A stretch of 64,000 bases of DNA from Rhizophagus clarus (taxonomy: Eukaryota > Glomeromycota > Glomeromycetes > Glomerales > Glomeraceae), in contig BLAL01000006.1 of assembly GCA_015698045.1 (NCBI GenBank), forward strand, positions 1,116,001 to 1,180,000. Direction: 5' to 3'. The stretch's first letter is position 1; each line of letters begins with the position of its first letter. Under the pieces are notes generated by a model. The model searched no databases. It had not been told where the DNA came from and worked only from the letters and a program-made list of their open reading frames with translations. This document shows positions 44,731 to 55,507 of this stretch, one piece after another. The translations under genes and the position numbers were made by a program.

Positions 44731-44929
44731 ATGGCAATTGATAACTTTTTATTAACCATATAACTAATAATAAATTTATTACAGTATATAATATTTATTA
44801 AAAATGTAATATTATTAAATAATTAATATCTAAAATAAAAAACATTAATAATTTTTTAAAGTTAGTATAATAAAGTACAAATATAAAAAGTTAGTAATAT
44901 GAATATATAAAAAAAAGAAAAATACGTGA

Positions 44930-45130
44930 TAATGTTAGTAAAATATAAATATAAAAGAACATTAGTAAATATAAAAGAAATAACATTAGTAAATATATAT
45001 AAAAGAAATAACATTAGTAGATATAAAAGAAATAACATTAGTAAATATAAAAGAAATAACATTAGTAAATATAAAAGAAATAACATTAATAAATATAAAA
45101 GAAATAACATTAATAAATATTAAAAAAAAA
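44930..45130 (-). repeat. 24-bp minisatellite with TACTAAT
   Basis: Plus strand ATAAAAGAAATAACATTAGTAAAT, about seven copies. The minus strand of each unit reads TTTACTAATGTTATTTC, a branch-site-like heptamer followed by pyrimidines but no exon block. Confidence 0.75.
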
Positions 45131-45631
45131 AAGAAGTATAGTGTTAGTAATATTAAAGAGTAAAATAAAATATAGTTCGTACAATGCCAAAAACACAATA
45201 ATCATAAAAATAAAATGTACTTGTAAAAAGAGTAAGGAGAAAGCAGAAAGAGTGAGTGTATTTGAAAAAATAAACAAAGCGCGTTTAATAATTTATGCAT
45301 GTTAAGATCAGATCACGTGCATAAAGATCAGGCCGAATTTTGATTGGTCAATAATAGATAAATAGAGTCGTTTACTATAACAATATTTTAATTTGTAATT
45401 TTATTTATTTAATATATTTAATAAATCTTATTTTATAAAAACTGTGTTAAAATTTAAAAAAAACAAAAATAATAAATTTTTTCTTCGGAATTTTTCAAAA
45501 CAACTCAAATTCCAATTACTGTTTTTTAATATTAACTAATATCAATTTATTTAATTAAAAGCAAAGTATTACAAATTTATGATATGTACAAAATCAATTA
45601 CTAATTAAGTTTCTATACTACAAATTTACAT

Positions 45632-45682
45632 GTTGTTAATGGTTTGGACATTGTTCCAGTTGGTTCGATTCCAACAAACAAC
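45632..45682 (+). ncRNA. tRNA-like 51-mer at the end of array 3
   Basis: Starts GTTGTTAATGGTTTGG, has a T-arm-like GTTGG-TTCGATT-CCAAC at 45659-45675, and ends AAACAAC, whose last six bases pair with the first six. Identical to 6837-6887 (inverted) at 50 of 51 positions. Read in the array direction it lies inside the last exon-like block, after TTTCATTTGTAG. Too short in the middle for a complete tRNA. Confidence 0.5.
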
Positions 45683-48480
45683 GGAGACCTACAAATGAAA
45701 AAAATTTTAAAGCAAAGCAGCTTCAAAATATATAATCCCCGGGACCTAAACATAAAAGAAAAACGATCATTAGTATAACGATCGTTAAAGAAAGTAAAAA
45801 AAAAGGAACTTCAAAGTATTTACCTTTGAAGTTCTTTAAATGGGAACCCGGGACCTAAAATAAAAGAAATACGAACGTTATTAACGTTCGTCAAATAAAT
45901 CAATAAAAAATATTTTTTGAAGGTTTTACCTTCGATATGGGAGTCCGGATTCCGGAATTTGTCTTTCGGCTTCCTTTACCTAAAAAAAAGAAGTACGAAC
46001 GTTAGTTAACGTTCGTCAATAAATTAATTAAAAAAAAAAATTTTTCGAAGGTTTTACCTTCGATATGGAAGTCTGGAACTCGTTTCGGCTTCCTTTACCT
46101 AAAAAAAAAAGAAATACGAACGTTTAGTAACGTTCGTTAAAGTAAAGATGCAAAAAAATTTGAAGGGTATACCTTCGAAATAGAAGTCCGGCGGCATCCT
46201 GGATCTATAAAAATAAAAACGAACGTCAATGAACGTTCGTTAAAATAAAACAAAAAAAACTATTTTTTCGAAGTTTTACCTTCGAAATTTCGTCTAGGAG
46301 GCGTCTGGAAAGCCGTGGACCTACAAAAAGAGAAAATCGAAACGTTAGTAAACGTTTCGTTCAAATAAAAAAAATAAAAAAAAAGTAAAAGAATTTCGAA
46401 GTTTACCTTCGAAATTCTTTCCAGGAGGGTTCCAGGAAGCCGTTAACCTACAAAAGAATAAATCGAAACGTTAGTCAACGTTTCGTTTAATAAATAATAT
46501 ATTTTTTTTACCTCGTGTCTAATTTCGTCCGGGAGCCGTTCCTAAAAAAAAAACATTAAAGAACGTTAGTGAAACGTTCTTAACGAAAAAAATCAAAAAA
46601 AAATAAAAAAAAAAGAACGTTAGTAAACGTTCTTAATGAAAAAAAAATAAAAAAAAAATTTTATAAAGTTTCGCAACGAAAAAACGTTGCGAAACTTACC
46701 GTTTACTTTGTTTCGGGAATCTTTGGAATACCGAAACCTACAAAAAAAAGTAATAAAGAACGTTAGTTAACGTTCTTTACAAAAAATTAAAAAAAAAATT
46801 AAGTTTCGCAACGAAACGTTGCGAAACTTACCATATATCCGTTTCGGGAAGCTTGAAGTACCGGAACCTACAAAAAAGAAGAATAAAGAACGTTAGTAAA
46901 CGTTCTTTAAAAAAATAAAAAAAAAATTAAGTTTCGCAACGAAACTTACCCTCTACTTGTTTCGGGAACCGGAACCTACAAAATAAAGCAAAAGAACGTT
47001 AGTAAACGTTCTTTAAAAAAAATAAAAAAAAAATTTATTATAATTAAAAGTTTCGCAACGAAATGTTGCGAAACTTACCATATAATCGTTTCGGAATTTC
47101 TGGAGTACCGAAACCTACAAAAAAGAATAAAGAACGTTAGTAAACGTTCTTTAAAAAAAATAAAAAAAAAATCAAAGTTTCGCAACGAAACGTTGCGAAA
47201 CTTACCCTCTACTTGTTTCGGGAACCATTGGAGTACCGGAACCTACAAAATAAAGCAAAAGAACGTTAGTAAACGTTCCTTAAAAAAAATAAAAAAAAAA
47301 ATTTATTATAATGAAAAGTTTCGCAACTAAATGTTGCGAAACTTACCATATAATCGTTTCGGAATTTCTGGAGTACCGAAACCTACAAAAAAGAATAAAG
47401 AACGTTAGTAAACGTTCTTTAAAAAAAATAAAAAAAAAAATCAAAGTTTCGCAACGAAACGTTGCGAAACTTACCGTTTACTTGTTTCGGGAAGCTTTGG
47501 AGTACCGAAACCTACAAAAAAAAATTTTAAAAAGAACGTTAGTATAACGTTCTTAACGAAAAAATTAAAAAAAAAAACAACAAAAAACACTTCTCCCGGC
47601 TTACCTCGCGTCCATTTCGTCTTTGAATGGTCCAGGGAGCCGTTCTCTATAAAAAAAATCAAAAAAGAACGTTAGTAAACGTTCTTAACGAAAAATATTA
47701 AAAAAAAAAAATTTTTTTTTTATCCCCGGCTTACCTTGCGTCCATTTCGTCCAGGGAGCCGTTCTCTATAAGAAAAAATCAAAAAAGAACGTTAGTAAAA
47801 CGTTCTTAATGAAAAAAATCAAAATACAAACTAAAATTCTGCACCCCCGGCATACCTCGCGTCCATTATGGTCCAGGGAGCCTTTCCTAAAAAAAAAAAT
47901 CAAAAAAGAACGTTAGCAAAACGTTCTTAACGAAAAATCAAAAAAAAACACTTCCCTTGGTCCATTTCGTTTTGAGAGGTCCCAGGGAGCCGTTCCTAAA
48001 AAAAATTTAAAAAAAGAACGTTAGTAAACGTTCTTAACGAAAAAAAAAAAAAAAATTTTAAAGTTTCGCAAACGTTGCGAAACTTACCGTTTTAAAGTTT
48101 CGGGAACCTTTGGAGTACCGAAACCTACAAAAAAGAAGAATAAAGAACGTTAAAAAAGTTCTTTTATAAAAATAAAAAAAAATATAATGTTTCGCAACGT
48201 TTCGTTGCGAAACTTACCATATCAAAGTTTCGGGAAGCTTTGGAGTACCGAAACCTACAAAAAGAAGAATAAAGAACGTTAGAAACGTTCTTTACAAAAA
48301 TAAAAAAAAAAATTGAAGTTTCGCAACATTTTTGTTGCGAAACGTACCGTTTAGCCGTTCCGAAGCTTCCAAGCTGAAACAAACCTACAATAAAGAAGAG
48401 AAACTTTAATATAACGTTTCTCAAAGAAAAAAAATTAAGTTTCACAACATTTCGTTGCGAAACTGCAAATCTAAACATTT
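45683..48480 (-). repeat. Tandem array 3: about 23 intron/microexon-like units
   Basis: On the minus strand a typical unit reads AAGAACGTTTACTAACGTT, T tract ending TTTTTGTAG, block GTTTCGGTATTCC...CCCGAAAC (ends complementary), a few bases, GGTAAGTTTCGCAACG followed by its complement CGTTGCGAAACTT, then the next palindrome. The branch-site-like TACTAAC lies in the centre of the AACGTT palindrome and the donor lies in a hairpin stem. Sequence differs from array 1 but the plan is the same. Units near 45830-46200 use CGAACGTTAATAACGTTCG and TACCTTCGAA and are closer to array 1. Confidence 0.85.
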
Positions 48481-48529
48481 CAAAATTCGCCATTTTGAAG
48501 TTCTCTAGCGAAACAAAAAAACATCAATC

Positions 48530-48850
48530 GGTCATAAATCAGCAATATAACCGATTACTAACCGATTGCTGACTGATTGCTGACCGATTGCTACTAAATC
48601 TCATCCGACACCAATCGGTCATCAATCCGATATAGCCGATTGATAACCGATAGCTGTCAATTGCTAAATTAACACTAATCTGCTATCAATCGGTCACCAA
48701 TTGGTTATATGACTGATTGGTAACCGATTGAAATTAGTGCCTGATTGATGACCGATAGGTAACAGATTGAAAGAATCGGCAACCAATCGGTTACCAATCA
48801 GTTACCAATCAGTCATATGACTGACTGATGGCCGATTTATTATATTTCGA
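48530..48850. repeat. Right subterminal AATCGG arm
   Basis: Repeated CCGATTGCTGAC, ACCAATCGGT and AACCGATTG words ending in the terminal CACAGGTCGAAA inverted repeat. Opposite orientation to the left arm. Confidence 0.8.
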
Positions 48851-49412
48851 CCTGTGTTAATGGTTGCGGCTTATACATTAAATGTAAGTTGCTCAAACAT
48901 TTTTCAAATTGCCGATCATTTTAACATGTAAAATTGATATGGCTAATTTTTGGCTTGTTTGCTAATTGCGTAATAGTATCGTGTCAAAAATTAACGATGA
49001 TATCATGTTAAGTGCAATGGCATTATTGTATCAAAAAGTCAACAATAGTTAAAAATGATTAATTTTTTATCAAAAATTATCAACTTCACTTTAGACGCCT
49101 ATATATTCAATCATTTTCAATCAGATTTTATTAAAATTTTGTTTAATTTTTATTTGAATTAATTGTACTATTTCTAACTTAAAGTAGAAACTAAAATATT
49201 TGCAGTAATTCATAAGAATAGATGAATTTATTTTTAATTCAAAAGAAACACTAAAATTTTGTTCAGTTGAGGAATTGAATTGTCATCAAGAGAACTTTAA
49301 AAAAAAGAACGAGTGTAAAAAAAAAAATAAAAATTAAAGCTCCAAACAGTTCCAATTCTGTTCAGTTTTTTTAATAATCCAAACTGGGACCAAAACTGGG
49401 AACTGGTGGAAC

Positions 49413-50773
49413 TAAAGTTGCCTGCCGAAACTAAGGAGTTTTGACATGTCAAAATTGTCAAAACTATTTTAACATTTTGATATTGACCTTCTGATTTGTC
49501 AAAATGCCAAAATAGTTTCGACATGCCAAAACTATTTTGATAGTTTCAGTATTCACTAATCTGCGGTTTGCAGATTTCCGATCAGTTTTGATATCGGTCA
49601 TATGAGCCAATTTACTAATCGTAGATAATCTTTTTTTTTTGAAAAAAAAAATGGTTACGGTTTTTTTTAAACTGGATAAAAAAAAATATTTTATTTTTAT
49701 TTTTTTTTTGCTTTAGGTTGCTGGACTTCTTGGACGAACCCAAACTTGGAATGTGCGCAAGTAAGTTAATGGGGGAATGGGAGGGGATTTTTTTTTTAAT
49801 ATATTGAAGAAATATACTAACATTTCTTCTACATATTTCTTTTTTTTTTCTTTAGGTTGCCAGTCTTCTTGAACGAACCCAGACTTGAAATGTACGCAAG
49901 TAAGTTAGTGGGAGTGGGAGGGGATTTTTTTTTAATATATTGAAGAAACATACTAACGTTTCTTCTATTTCTTTTTTTTTTTCTTTAGGTTGCCAGACTT
50001 CTTGAACGAACCCAGACTTGAAATGTATGCAAGTAAGTTAGTGGTGAGTGGGAGGTGATTTTTTTTTTAATATATTGAAGAAACATACTAACATTTCTTC
50101 TATTTCTTTTTTTTTTCTTTAGGTTGCCAGACTTCTTAAACAAACCTGGACTTGAAATGTACGTAAGTAAATTTAGTGGAAAGTAGGAGGAATTTTTTTA
50201 ATATATTAAAAGAAACGTACTAATATTTCTTTTTTATTTTTTTAGGTTGTCAGACTTTTAGATGAACCCGGTCAATAAAATTTTTTTATTACAAGCAATA
50301 ATATAAAAACTTTTTTTAAATGTAATAATTTATTATTTAATCCAGAAGTCAATTTCAATTATAACAATAAAATAAAGTATTGCAATAAATTTTAGTTTTT
50401 TACGTGTTTAATTTTAAATTTTTTTTTTACTAAATTTTTAATATGCATGCTATATGGCCGGGACGTTACAAATTACAATCAATCTATCAAACTTGTATCA
50501 AACTTGTATCAAACTTTATCAATATCTATATAAACTTTATTAATTAGGATTGTTCAATTTTGAATCAAATTGTGACTAAAATCTTAATATTTTATATATC
50601 ATGAGAGTGATATTTTAATTTTGGCAATTTCGACATGCCAAAACTATTTTGGTAATTTTGTACAGTTTTGGTAATTTTGATATGTCGAAACTATTCTGGC
50701 ATTTCGGCATTTTGACATATTTTTAGTTTCAACATTTCGACATTGGCCTATTGAGTTTCGGCAGGCAACTTTA
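49413..50773. mobile_element. Non-autonomous hAT-like element, sister of 26452-29254
   Basis: Ends TAAAGTTGCCTGCCGAAACT and its inverse at 50773; 8-bp duplication GGTGGAAC / GGTGGGAC (49405-49412, 50774-50781), one mismatch. Same TIR as the element in the Ty3 leader. Inserted in the duplicated left end of the large hAT element. Arms carry TTTTGACATGTCAAAA words. The interior is a short plus-strand array. Confidence 0.85.
49660..50285 (+). repeat. Tandem array 4: five intron/microexon-like units with polyA-signal end
   Basis: Units: AAGAAACATACTAACATTTC, T tract ending TTTTCTTTAG, a 44-nt block starting GTTGCCAGACTTCTTGAACG and ending CGCAA, then GTAAGTTA. Four near-identical units follow each other. 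The last block ends GAACCCGGTCAATAAAATTT, containing AATAAA. The 44-nt blocks are not multiples of three, so tandem coding is unlikely. Confidence 0.8.
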
Positions 50774-51049
50774 GGTGGGACTGATGAAAAAATTTAAAAA
50801 AAAAAAAATATTTTTATTTTTTTAACTTTAAAAACATCATTAGCTTCCTTTCTTTTGGATCTTAAGATTCTTTTTGGTTCTTTACCGATGAAATTTTTCT
50901 AAAGGATATATATTGATGAAAAGATCACATGATATATATCTATAATAATTGGACAATAATGTTAATTATCTCTTAATTACATAACGTTAGATTACTTTAT
51001 TTTAAATGTAGTTTTATTACGTCAATAATAATTAATAAAATATTTGAAA

Positions 51050-53320
51050 TCTATTATTCTAAATTCTACAAAAAAACTACAAACTTTAATCAGATCCCAA
51101 CACTCCTAATTGATATTCCCAAGAATCTACAAAAAAAAAACAAATAAAAAAATGTTAACAATGTTTTTTAATGAAAATCAATAAAAAAAAAAGAAAGTTT
51201 GAAAGTTTGAAACTTACCATCTGAAGTCCAATCAAAGCCAGAATCCACAAAGGAAACAAAAAACGCTTAGTAATCGTTTCTTTTAGAAAAAAATAAAATA
51301 AAATAAAATTTCGAAGTATATAACTTCAAAACTCACCACAAAGGATCCAAAGCCAAGTGCAATACAAACCTACAAAAGAATCAAAGAAACATTAGTTTTA
51401 ACGTTTCTAATTAATAAAATTAAAAAAAAAATTGTTTTTTCCATTCTGTTGCGAAACTTACATCAAGCATTTCCAGTACATCTGAAGAAATTGGTCACCT
51501 AAAAAAAGAATAAAAAGCAAAACGTAAGTTAAGTTTCGTTAAATAAAAAAGAAAAATACAAGGAAGCCTGTCAAAATACCCACTGAAATTTCATGATTCT
51601 ATATGTAAATGTATTTGAAAAATCGGTCACCTATAAAAAGAAAAAAAACAATAAAACGTGAGTAAGCTTTGTTAAAATATAAGAGGGATTTCCATAAAAC
51701 TTTTTTTAAAAAAAAGTGTTAAAAGATAATAAAGAAACCCACCAAAAGTCATACTCCAGAACAAATTGCCAACTTCTAACCTGTCTAAAAAATGAACAAA
51801 ACGTTAAAAAATGTTTCATTGAAAAAAAATATATTAAAGGAAACCCACCTTTCTCTATCGAATTCCCACTTTTTCAAATACCAAGAAGAGCCAGCAGCCT
51901 ACAAAAAAAGGAAAAGAACGAAATGTTACATGTTTCATCAAAAGAATTATTTACTACAAAAGTCAAACCCCTCACCGAATTTCCTACATGTCCAAACACT
52001 CCAAAGGACTGACCGTCTATAAAAAGAGAAACAACAAACTGTTAGTAAACATTCTGTTAATATAAATAAATCTAAGAAATAAAATTTTATATAATACCGA
52101 ATCTTGTATTCATTAATCCAAACATATAGACATACCACCTACAAAAGAAAAAAGAAACATTAGTAAATGTTTTGTTAGATTCATTATCAAAAAAAATTTA
52201 CCAACCAAGAGCTGCCTAAAATCTGCAACTACAAAAAAAAAAAATGAAAAAACGTTAATGAATGATGTTTCTTGACAAAAAAATAAAGAAAAATAAAACA
52301 AAATTTAGAAAGTTAAATATACTTTTGAAATTTATCCAAATATCCAGTACCAAAGTAGAAACCGATGAGATCCTACAAAAAAAAGTCATTAACATTTCTT
52401 CAAATATATTAAAAAACTTAATAGTTTTCAAAAATATTCGAAAACTTACCTAACGAAATGATTAATGCAAAAATTATTTATTCATTTTGAAAACTTATCC
52501 AAGATTCCGTTGATATTCAGGTTAGAGCCACAATCCTACAAAATAAATGTTTCAAAAACAGTCCAGGATTCTGGTGCTTCGAATTGAAAACTGACCACCT
52601 AAAAAAAAGAAAAATTAATTATCGTTTCGTTAAAAAAAAAAATTTTTTAAAAACCAATCTGATATTCACCTCAAAAAGTTATGATACCCCCTTTCAGCTC
52701 TATTATATTGACTTTATCTAAAAAAGAAAAACAATGAACCGTTAGAAACAGCTTGTTAAGAAAAAACAAAAAAAAAAGATTTTAAAAAACGCATCAAAAT
52801 TACGATAATAACTGAAATTAAATACTGATGCTAATACTATTAAAGGAAGTACTTGATAACAAGATTGCTTCTTGGCTTGCTGTTGTCTGAATTACTCACA
52901 CGTCCAAATACCCTGAAGGACCGATCATTTACAAAAAAGAAAAATGAAACGTTGGTAAGCGTTTCATTAAAAATAATTAATTTTTTTTTTAAAAAATTCG
53001 CTCATACTGAGTTTCTGCGCATTTCTAAGAGATCTGGTCTAGTCGTCTAAAAAAAAAGAGAAATAACAAAACATTAGTAAAAGTTTTGTTAAAATAGATT
53101 TAAAAATTGATTCTTAACAAACTTTTTGCATGACGTTAAGAAATCAGGTTGCCTAAAAAAACTTGAAACGTTAATGAACGTTTCGTTAAAATCAAATTTT
53201 TTTTTTTAAATATTCCTACCGAACTTCCTATTCTGAAAGACCTGGCTGTTTAAAAAAGGAGAAATAATGAAACGTTAGTAAACATTTTGTTAGGACAATT
53301 ATTTATTTAAAGAAAACTCT
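51050..53320 (-). repeat. Tandem array 5: about 18 diverged intron/microexon-like units
   Basis: Minus strand example: AACGTTAAAACTAATGTTTC, TTCTTTTGTAG, block GTTTGTATTGCACTTGG...CCTTTGTG, then GTGAGTTTTG. Others use ACTAAC-like words within AAACGTT-type palindromes. Units are about 120 bp and much more diverged from each other than in arrays 1, 3 and 4. Confidence 0.7.
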
Positions 53321-53479
53321 TTTTGAATTTTCTATGCATATATATACTGAAAAAATAAACTTGCCTATAGAAATAAATGAACTTTTAGCAATTGTTCGTT
53401 ATAATAAATTAAAAAGGAGGGAAGAGAACTTACATATTCGAGATCCAAAGAGATCCAAAATTCACGTTTCGAAAAGCCG

Positions 53480-53760
53480 TTTAAACAGGAATATGAGAAA
53501 GGTGGTAAGGATTAGAAAGGGAAAAAAGGGAAAGGGGAAGAAAAGTAAGAAAGGAAAGAAGGAAAAGAAGAGATGAAAGATGAATGGTGAATGGTGAAAG
53601 GTGAAGGAAAGGAAAGTAAAAAGAAAAGGAAAGTAGAGAGGAAAGGACGTAGGAAGAGGGAGTGAAGGGACGAAAAGATTGAGAAACGAGAAAGGGGAAA
53701 TGGGAAAGAGAGGAAAGAGAAGGAGGAGAGAGGGAAAGAAAAGAACTAAAAAAAAGTATA
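53480..53760 (+). repeat. Polypurine tract near the right end of the hAT element
   Basis: A+G-rich words (GGAAAGGAAAG, GAAAGGTGAAGG) over about 280 bp. Complementary in character to the left-arm pyrimidine tract, as expected for inverted subterminal arms. Confidence 0.75.
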
Positions 53761-54015
53761 AGCTTAAAAAAAAAACTTAAACTTTAACGGTAAATGATCA
53801 AACTGCAGATCATCATTACTTAATAGTTAATAATAAAAAAAAAAATATAACTGATTAGGACTGAACTGTAAAATATCGGTTCAGTTTAGATCAAAATTCA
53901 GTTCCAGTTCCAGTTCAGTTTTCTGATTTAGACCCGAACTGGAACTGGACTAGATCTTCAGTTCAGATCTGGTTCCTCACTAAAACTGGACCGATCTGAT
54001 CCGTTCGGAGCTTTA

Positions 54016-55404
54016 CCAGATAATACAAATACAAATACAACTGAGTCCAGACTCAAAAGTTTTAAACATTTAATTTTACTAAAAGCTTTATACAAAATTG
54101 GCATACAAGTTCAAATTTTACTATATATTATACAATTTCAAATGTAAGCTTATATAAATTACAAAATTTAAAAATCCAACAATTACATTTTAGAGGTTTT
54201 TATACTGTTTAATTTATCCTAATAATATGAATCTAATAATATAAAATTTATATTTAAAGCATATATATTACTAGGATTGTAGACTTTTTTTGGAAAATTA
54301 AGCTAAAGTTGACAATATGGCGAATTAAACAGATTTTTAGAAATATAATTATATAATAAATATATAGTAATAGTAAATTAATTTTTTATGTCATTGCGAA
54401 AAAAATTGTGAAATTTGATTCACTAAATATCAATAAATCAATAATATAAAATGGTATACCAGTAATCAAAACTTCAGAATTTTTAATTTTAATTTGTAAT
54501 ATTGTACAATGATTTTTTTTACTATCAAATTAATTAGCCAATTTATACTATAAAAAGAAGAATGAAATTTTTTTTAGAAAAAATAATTTTGCATAAACCA
54601 TAGCAAGGTTATATATTTTTGTTATCTAATAAATGACAATGACTAAAAAAATCTTAAAAAATTAGGTCAATTAAATAAACAAATTATATCATCTTTTTTG
54701 TTTACTAATTTTTAATTTATAATAATTATTTTATTTTAGTATAGTTTTCATTAATGCTAGCAATTTATATTTTACTAGCTAGAAAAATTTTTTTCATTAT
54801 GAACAAAATAAATGTTAAAGATAATTGACTATAATTCATTTTGTCTTATGCAGTACTACTAGCTAATCAATAATATTTTTTTCAATTTATTTTAAAGAAA
54901 AAACAATTAGTTATGTAATTTTTTCACTATATATCAATTATCTAACACTTTTTTAGATTAGGAACAAAAAATTTGGCAAATTAATTGTTGATTAATACTT
55001 AATTATTTTAGGTTAAAAAACTAAAGGCCAAATATATAAAAAAAATAATCACGTAATTTTTTTTTACTAATGTTTAATGACTGCCAGATTTTACCAATTT
55101 TTTATCAAATTAACTAATACTTTTTTAGAAAAAAATTGGCGTAATGCTGATCATTTGATTGAAAACAAAAAAAAATTTATTGCGTAGTGTTGATCATCTG
55201 ATTAGCTGACAAATTTTTTTTTAATCCGTATAAAATGTATAATATTGATCATGAAAATTACCAAATTTTATTTATTTTTTTTTTGCCATAAAAAAAATCC
55301 CTTTTTTTCTCCCTCAATAAAAAACATATTTAAAGAATCTCTGTACCGATAAAAAACTGAAGGGGAACAATTAAATAGATATTAAATATTAAATAACAGA
55401 TAAT
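54016..55404. other. AT-rich stretch without recognisable features
   Basis: Long runs of A/T, many stops in all frames. I see no gene, TIR or tandem repeat. Confidence 0.5.
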
Positions 55405-55507
55405 AGATATTAGTTAATAGTTAATTTGATAATTAATAATTAATAATTGTTAATTTAATAATTGATAATTAATAATTAATAATTGTTAATTTAATAATTG
55501 ATAATTA
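55405..55507. repeat. AT minisatellite, left part
   Basis: Units like AATTAATAATTGTTAATTTA followed by ATAATTGAT. The same minisatellite resumes at 59935-60080, implying that the DDE transposon inserted into one array. Confidence 0.75.

Larger units (their letters stand above)
43924..48856. mobile_element. TIR element with TTA duplication and an AACGTT array
   Basis: Ends CACAGGTCGAAA at 43924 and inverted at 48856; TTA flanks both (43921-43923, 48857-48859). A 3-bp TTA duplication fits Harbinger- or CACTA-like insertion. Subterminal arms of several hundred bp consist of CAATCGG(T/C)(T/A)ACCAATCGG and GATTGATGG words in opposite sense. The interior holds a minisatellite, a 2.8-kb array on the minus strand and a tRNA-like 51-mer. 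No transposase. Inserted inside the large hAT element. Confidence 0.75.
38734..54015. mobile_element. Large hAT element, 15.3 kb with nested insertions
   Basis: Perfect 15-bp inverted ends TAAAGCTCCGAACGG (38734-38748 and inverted ending 54015). The flanks TCAGATAA (38726-38733) and CCAGATAA (54016-54023) match at 7 of 8, fitting a hAT 8-bp duplication. Subterminal GTTCAG/CTGAAC words occur at both ends. Inside are a pyrimidine tract, a broken hAT transposase gene on the minus strand, several arrays, and two later insertions. About 9 kb remains after removing the nested elements. A second copy of the left end (TAAAGCTCCAAACAGTTCC, 49335) shows a rearrangement or a second fragment of the same family. 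Confidence 0.75.

Noticed and set aside
44862-45198. Leu/Phe-rich and Asn/Lys-rich frames
   Set aside because: Translation of the 24-bp minisatellite.
47311-48493. Frames of 63-109 codons in array 3 (KSFATKCCETYHI-like)
   Set aside because: Different reading frames of the same tandem units; no consistent coding frame across units.
51716-53050. Several 60-98 codon frames in array 5
   Set aside because: Cross unit boundaries of the array without shared motifs; shadows of low-stop AT-rich units.
53334-53576. 80-codon Lys/Arg-rich plus-strand frame
   Set aside because: Ends in the polypurine tract, where Lys/Arg/Glu codons are forced by composition.
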